From the NCBI GenBank assembly GCA_030460725.1, contig JAKECL010000149.1:1-5896 (forward strand): DNA of 5,896 nucleotides. The letters are read 5' to 3'. Positions 5,177-5,896 of this stretch are shown here, piece by piece. Both the position numbers and the translations under genes were made by a program. This stretch comes from Propionibacterium sp. Its GTDB lineage: Bacteria; Actinomycetota; Actinomycetes; Actinomycetales; Actinomycetaceae. The first letter of the stretch is position 1. Every line of letters starts with the position of its first letter. Under the pieces are notes generated by a model. It ran no database searches and was not told the origin of the DNA. It saw only the letters and a program-made list of their open reading frames with translations.

Positions 5177-5241
5177 GGCTGTGCACCGGCACCGATGTCG
5201 GTTCCGGCCACCACCCACGGCCCCGTCCACAGGAGGATTGC

Positions 5242-5439
5242 ATGAGCACCCAGGAAGTCCCCACTCCCGGCAACCAGCCCGCCACACCCCCCCACCTCGA
5301 CGACGAGGAGTCCACGGAAGGCAACCAGCCGGCCACACGTCCCCACCTCGAAGAGGTCTCCACCGAGGGGCGACAACCCCTGCAGGTGCCTGACGAGGAG
5401 GAGATCCCGGGGAACCCGGGCAACCCCGTCGAGAGCTGA
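5242..5439 (+). CDS. Small acidic protein with duplicated GNQPATxPHL...STE unit (unknown function)
   Basis: This 65-residue protein is not one I recognise. The start is well supported: AGGAGG at 5231-5236, five bases before ATG, and nearly every codon ends in G or C. Residues 10-26 (GNQPATPPHLDDEESTE) and 27-42 (GNQPATRPHLEEVSTE) are a tandem imperfect repeat. A third, decayed beginning (GRQP) follows at 43-46, then an acidic/proline tail (DEEE, PGNPGNP). There is no cysteine, no aromatic residue, no membrane segment and no signal peptide, so it is likely disordered and cytoplasmic unless processed. The repeated Thr/Ser followed by Asp/Glu loosely recalls precursor peptides of graspetides (ester-linked peptides made by ATP-grasp ligases), but no ligase is in the window, so this is only a possibility. 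A hydrophilic stress protein, given the CsbD neighbour 101 bp downstream, is at least as likely. Confidence 0.7.
   Translation: MSTQEVPTPGNQPATPPHLDDEESTEGNQPATRPHLEEVSTEGRQPLQVPDEEEIPGNPGNPVES
5269..5367 (+). repeat. Tandem imperfect repeat, 51 bp + 48 bp, inside the small acidic gene
   Basis: Unit 1 spans 5269-5319 and unit 2 spans 5320-5367. Both begin GGCAACCAGCC and share CCCCACCTCGA in the middle. Differences keep the reading frame (unit 2 is one codon shorter) and are partly synonymous, as in CCC/CCG, which suggests an old duplication maintained under protein-level selection. GGGCGACAACCC at 5368-5379 may be the start of a third, degenerate copy. Confidence 0.75.
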
Positions 5440-5485
5440 CACGGTCGATTGCGGCACTCCTCGTCCGCCCCTTCTGTTGCCGCCT

Positions 5486-5501
5486 TCGAACGCCCGTGCG
5501 A
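5486..5501. promoter_or_regulatory. LexA (SOS) box-like site upstream of csbD-like gene
   Basis: TCGAAC-GCCC-GTGCGA matches 11 of 12 specified bases of the actinobacterial LexA box TCGAAC-N4-GTTCGA. It is the core of a longer near-palindrome at 5483-5504 (10-bp arms beginning CCTTCG and ending CGAAGG, one mismatch, 2-bp centre). It is centred 47 bp upstream of the ATG at 5541, where a repressor could block transcription. I see no clear -10 near it, and no lexA or recA gene is in the window, so LexA binding is an inference from the motif alone. As RNA it would also form a stable hairpin. Confidence 0.5.
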
Positions 5502-5540
5502 AGGTGGAGGGGCACACAGGAACCTACCCAGGAGGCACAC

Positions 5541-5792
5541 ATGTCTGACTTCGATGACACGATCAAGAACAAGGCCGACCAGGCTGGCGGCACCCTCAAG
5601 GAGACCGCCGGGAAGGTCACCGATGACAAGGACCTCGAGGCCGAGGGCAAGGTCCAGCGTGCCGAGGGCAAGATGAAGGAGACCCTCGACGAGGCCGGGG
5701 ACAAGGTCCGGGACGCCGCCGGTGACGTGAAGGCCGGTGCCGAGGCACTGGTGGACCGGGCCAAGAAAGCCCTGAAGCACGACGACAAGTGA
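5541..5792 (+). CDS. CsbD family stress-response protein
   Basis: This 83-residue protein is of the CsbD family, small very hydrophilic proteins named after a sigma-B-controlled general stress gene of Bacillus subtilis and abundant in many bacteria under stress. Their molecular role is not established. The sequence is a run of charged amphipathic helices with the typical repeated A/G-G-x-x-K-E/D pattern. NKADQAGGTLKETAGKVTDD (10-29) is the usual first half of the domain, and LEAEGKVQRAEGKMKETLDE (32-51) the second. After residue 52 an additional KVRDAAGDVKAGAEALVDRAKKAL stretch continues the helix, somewhat past the usual 55-65-residue domain. AGGAGG at 5530-5535 lies five bases before the ATG. 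There are no cysteines, membrane segments or signal peptide. A LexA-like palindrome lies upstream and a hairpin terminator immediately downstream, so it is probably a single-gene unit. csbD would be the family name, not a proven orthologue. Confidence 0.9.
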   Translation: MSDFDDTIKNKADQAGGTLKETAGKVTDDKDLEAEGKVQRAEGKMKETLDEAGDKVRDAAGDVKAGAEALVDRAKKALKHDDK

Positions 5793-5828
5793 GGTGCCCC
5801 CGGGTCACATCCTGATCCGGGGAGCCTC
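5791..5828 (+). terminator. Probable hairpin terminator after the CsbD-family gene
   Basis: GAGG (5791-5794) and CCCCGG (5798-5803) pair with CCGGGG (5817-5822) and CCTC (5825-5828). This leaves a small internal loop (TGC opposite AG) and a 13-base end loop. The stem begins within the stop codon. There is no T-tract, which is common for terminators in GC-rich actinobacteria. Confidence 0.6.
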
Positions 5829-5840
5829 TGCGTGAGGGGT

Positions 5841-5896
5841 GGGGGGGGGGGGGGGGGGGGGCGCCCCCCCCCACCCCCGCCCCCCCCCCCCCCCCC
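5841..5896. other. Poly-G then poly-C run at window end (probable artefact)
   Basis: Twenty-one G in a row (5841-5861), a CGC junction, then C runs broken only by a single A and a single G up to the last base. The two halves are almost reverse complements, so the end is a giant hairpin. This is the pattern left when no-signal poly-G reads from two-colour sequencing, and their complements, are built into a contig end. I see no gene or functional element in it. Confidence 0.85.

Noticed and set aside
4552..5780. Long minus-strand open frames opposite the HAD, small acidic and CsbD genes
   Set aside because: They run opposite three plus-strand genes that have motifs or strong ribosome sites, and they contain no recognisable domain.
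5841..5861. G-quadruplex in the 21-base G run
   Set aside because: The run is at the contig edge next to its complement and is best explained as an artefact, so structural claims would be unsafe.
1..5896. CRISPR array, tRNA, rRNA, phage or toxin-antitoxin genes
   Set aside because: I looked for regularly spaced repeats, tRNA-like cloverleaf ends and small paired genes on both strands and saw none. The only direct repeat is the in-frame duplication in the small acidic gene.

Overview
This window looks like a contig end from a high-GC actinomycete (Actinomycetota). Base composition is roughly two-thirds G+C by eye, with strong G/C at third codon positions. GTG starts occur, at least three genes appear to be leaderless, and a LigD-type polymerase and CsbD protein are present. 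I cannot assign a genus. The right edge (about 5841-5896) is a G run followed by a C run and is almost certainly an assembly or sequencing artefact.

Layout, left to right. Bases 1-90 are the right end of an insertion sequence that resembles the ISL3 family: the last 28 codons of its transposase plus its terminal repeat. It is inserted in an MFS transporter gene, whose last ~130 codons remain (92-484, + strand). Converging on this remnant from the right is a minus-strand block. In its direction of transcription it holds a RibD_C/dihydrofolate-reductase-like protein (4171-3599), a gap of about 300 bp, a stand-alone LigD-type DNA polymerase/primase domain (3294-2341), a membrane-anchored DsbA-like thiol oxidoreductase with a CPFC site (2244-1399), and a CcdA-family electron-transfer membrane protein (1402-506). 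The last two overlap by GTGA and form a thiol redox pair. Divergent from the RibD-like gene is a Cof-type HAD phosphatase (4213-5094, +). Two small plus-strand genes follow: a 65-residue acidic protein built on a duplicated 16-17-residue unit (5242-5439) and a CsbD-family stress protein (5541-5792).

The most interesting signals are regulatory. The RibD-like and HAD genes are divided by 41 bp in which two TANNNT -10 boxes lie in mirror-image positions, each placing +1 on the A of its own ATG, and both are embedded in one perfect inverted repeat. The LigD-like gene has the same TANNNT-N6-ATG spacing and a 15-bp palindrome across its -35 position. In contrast, both small genes have AGGAGG ribosome sites, and a site matching 11 of 12 bases of the actinobacterial LexA (SOS) box lies upstream of csbD. 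I found no complete novel defence or biosynthetic system. The least explained coding feature is the duplicated-unit acidic peptide.
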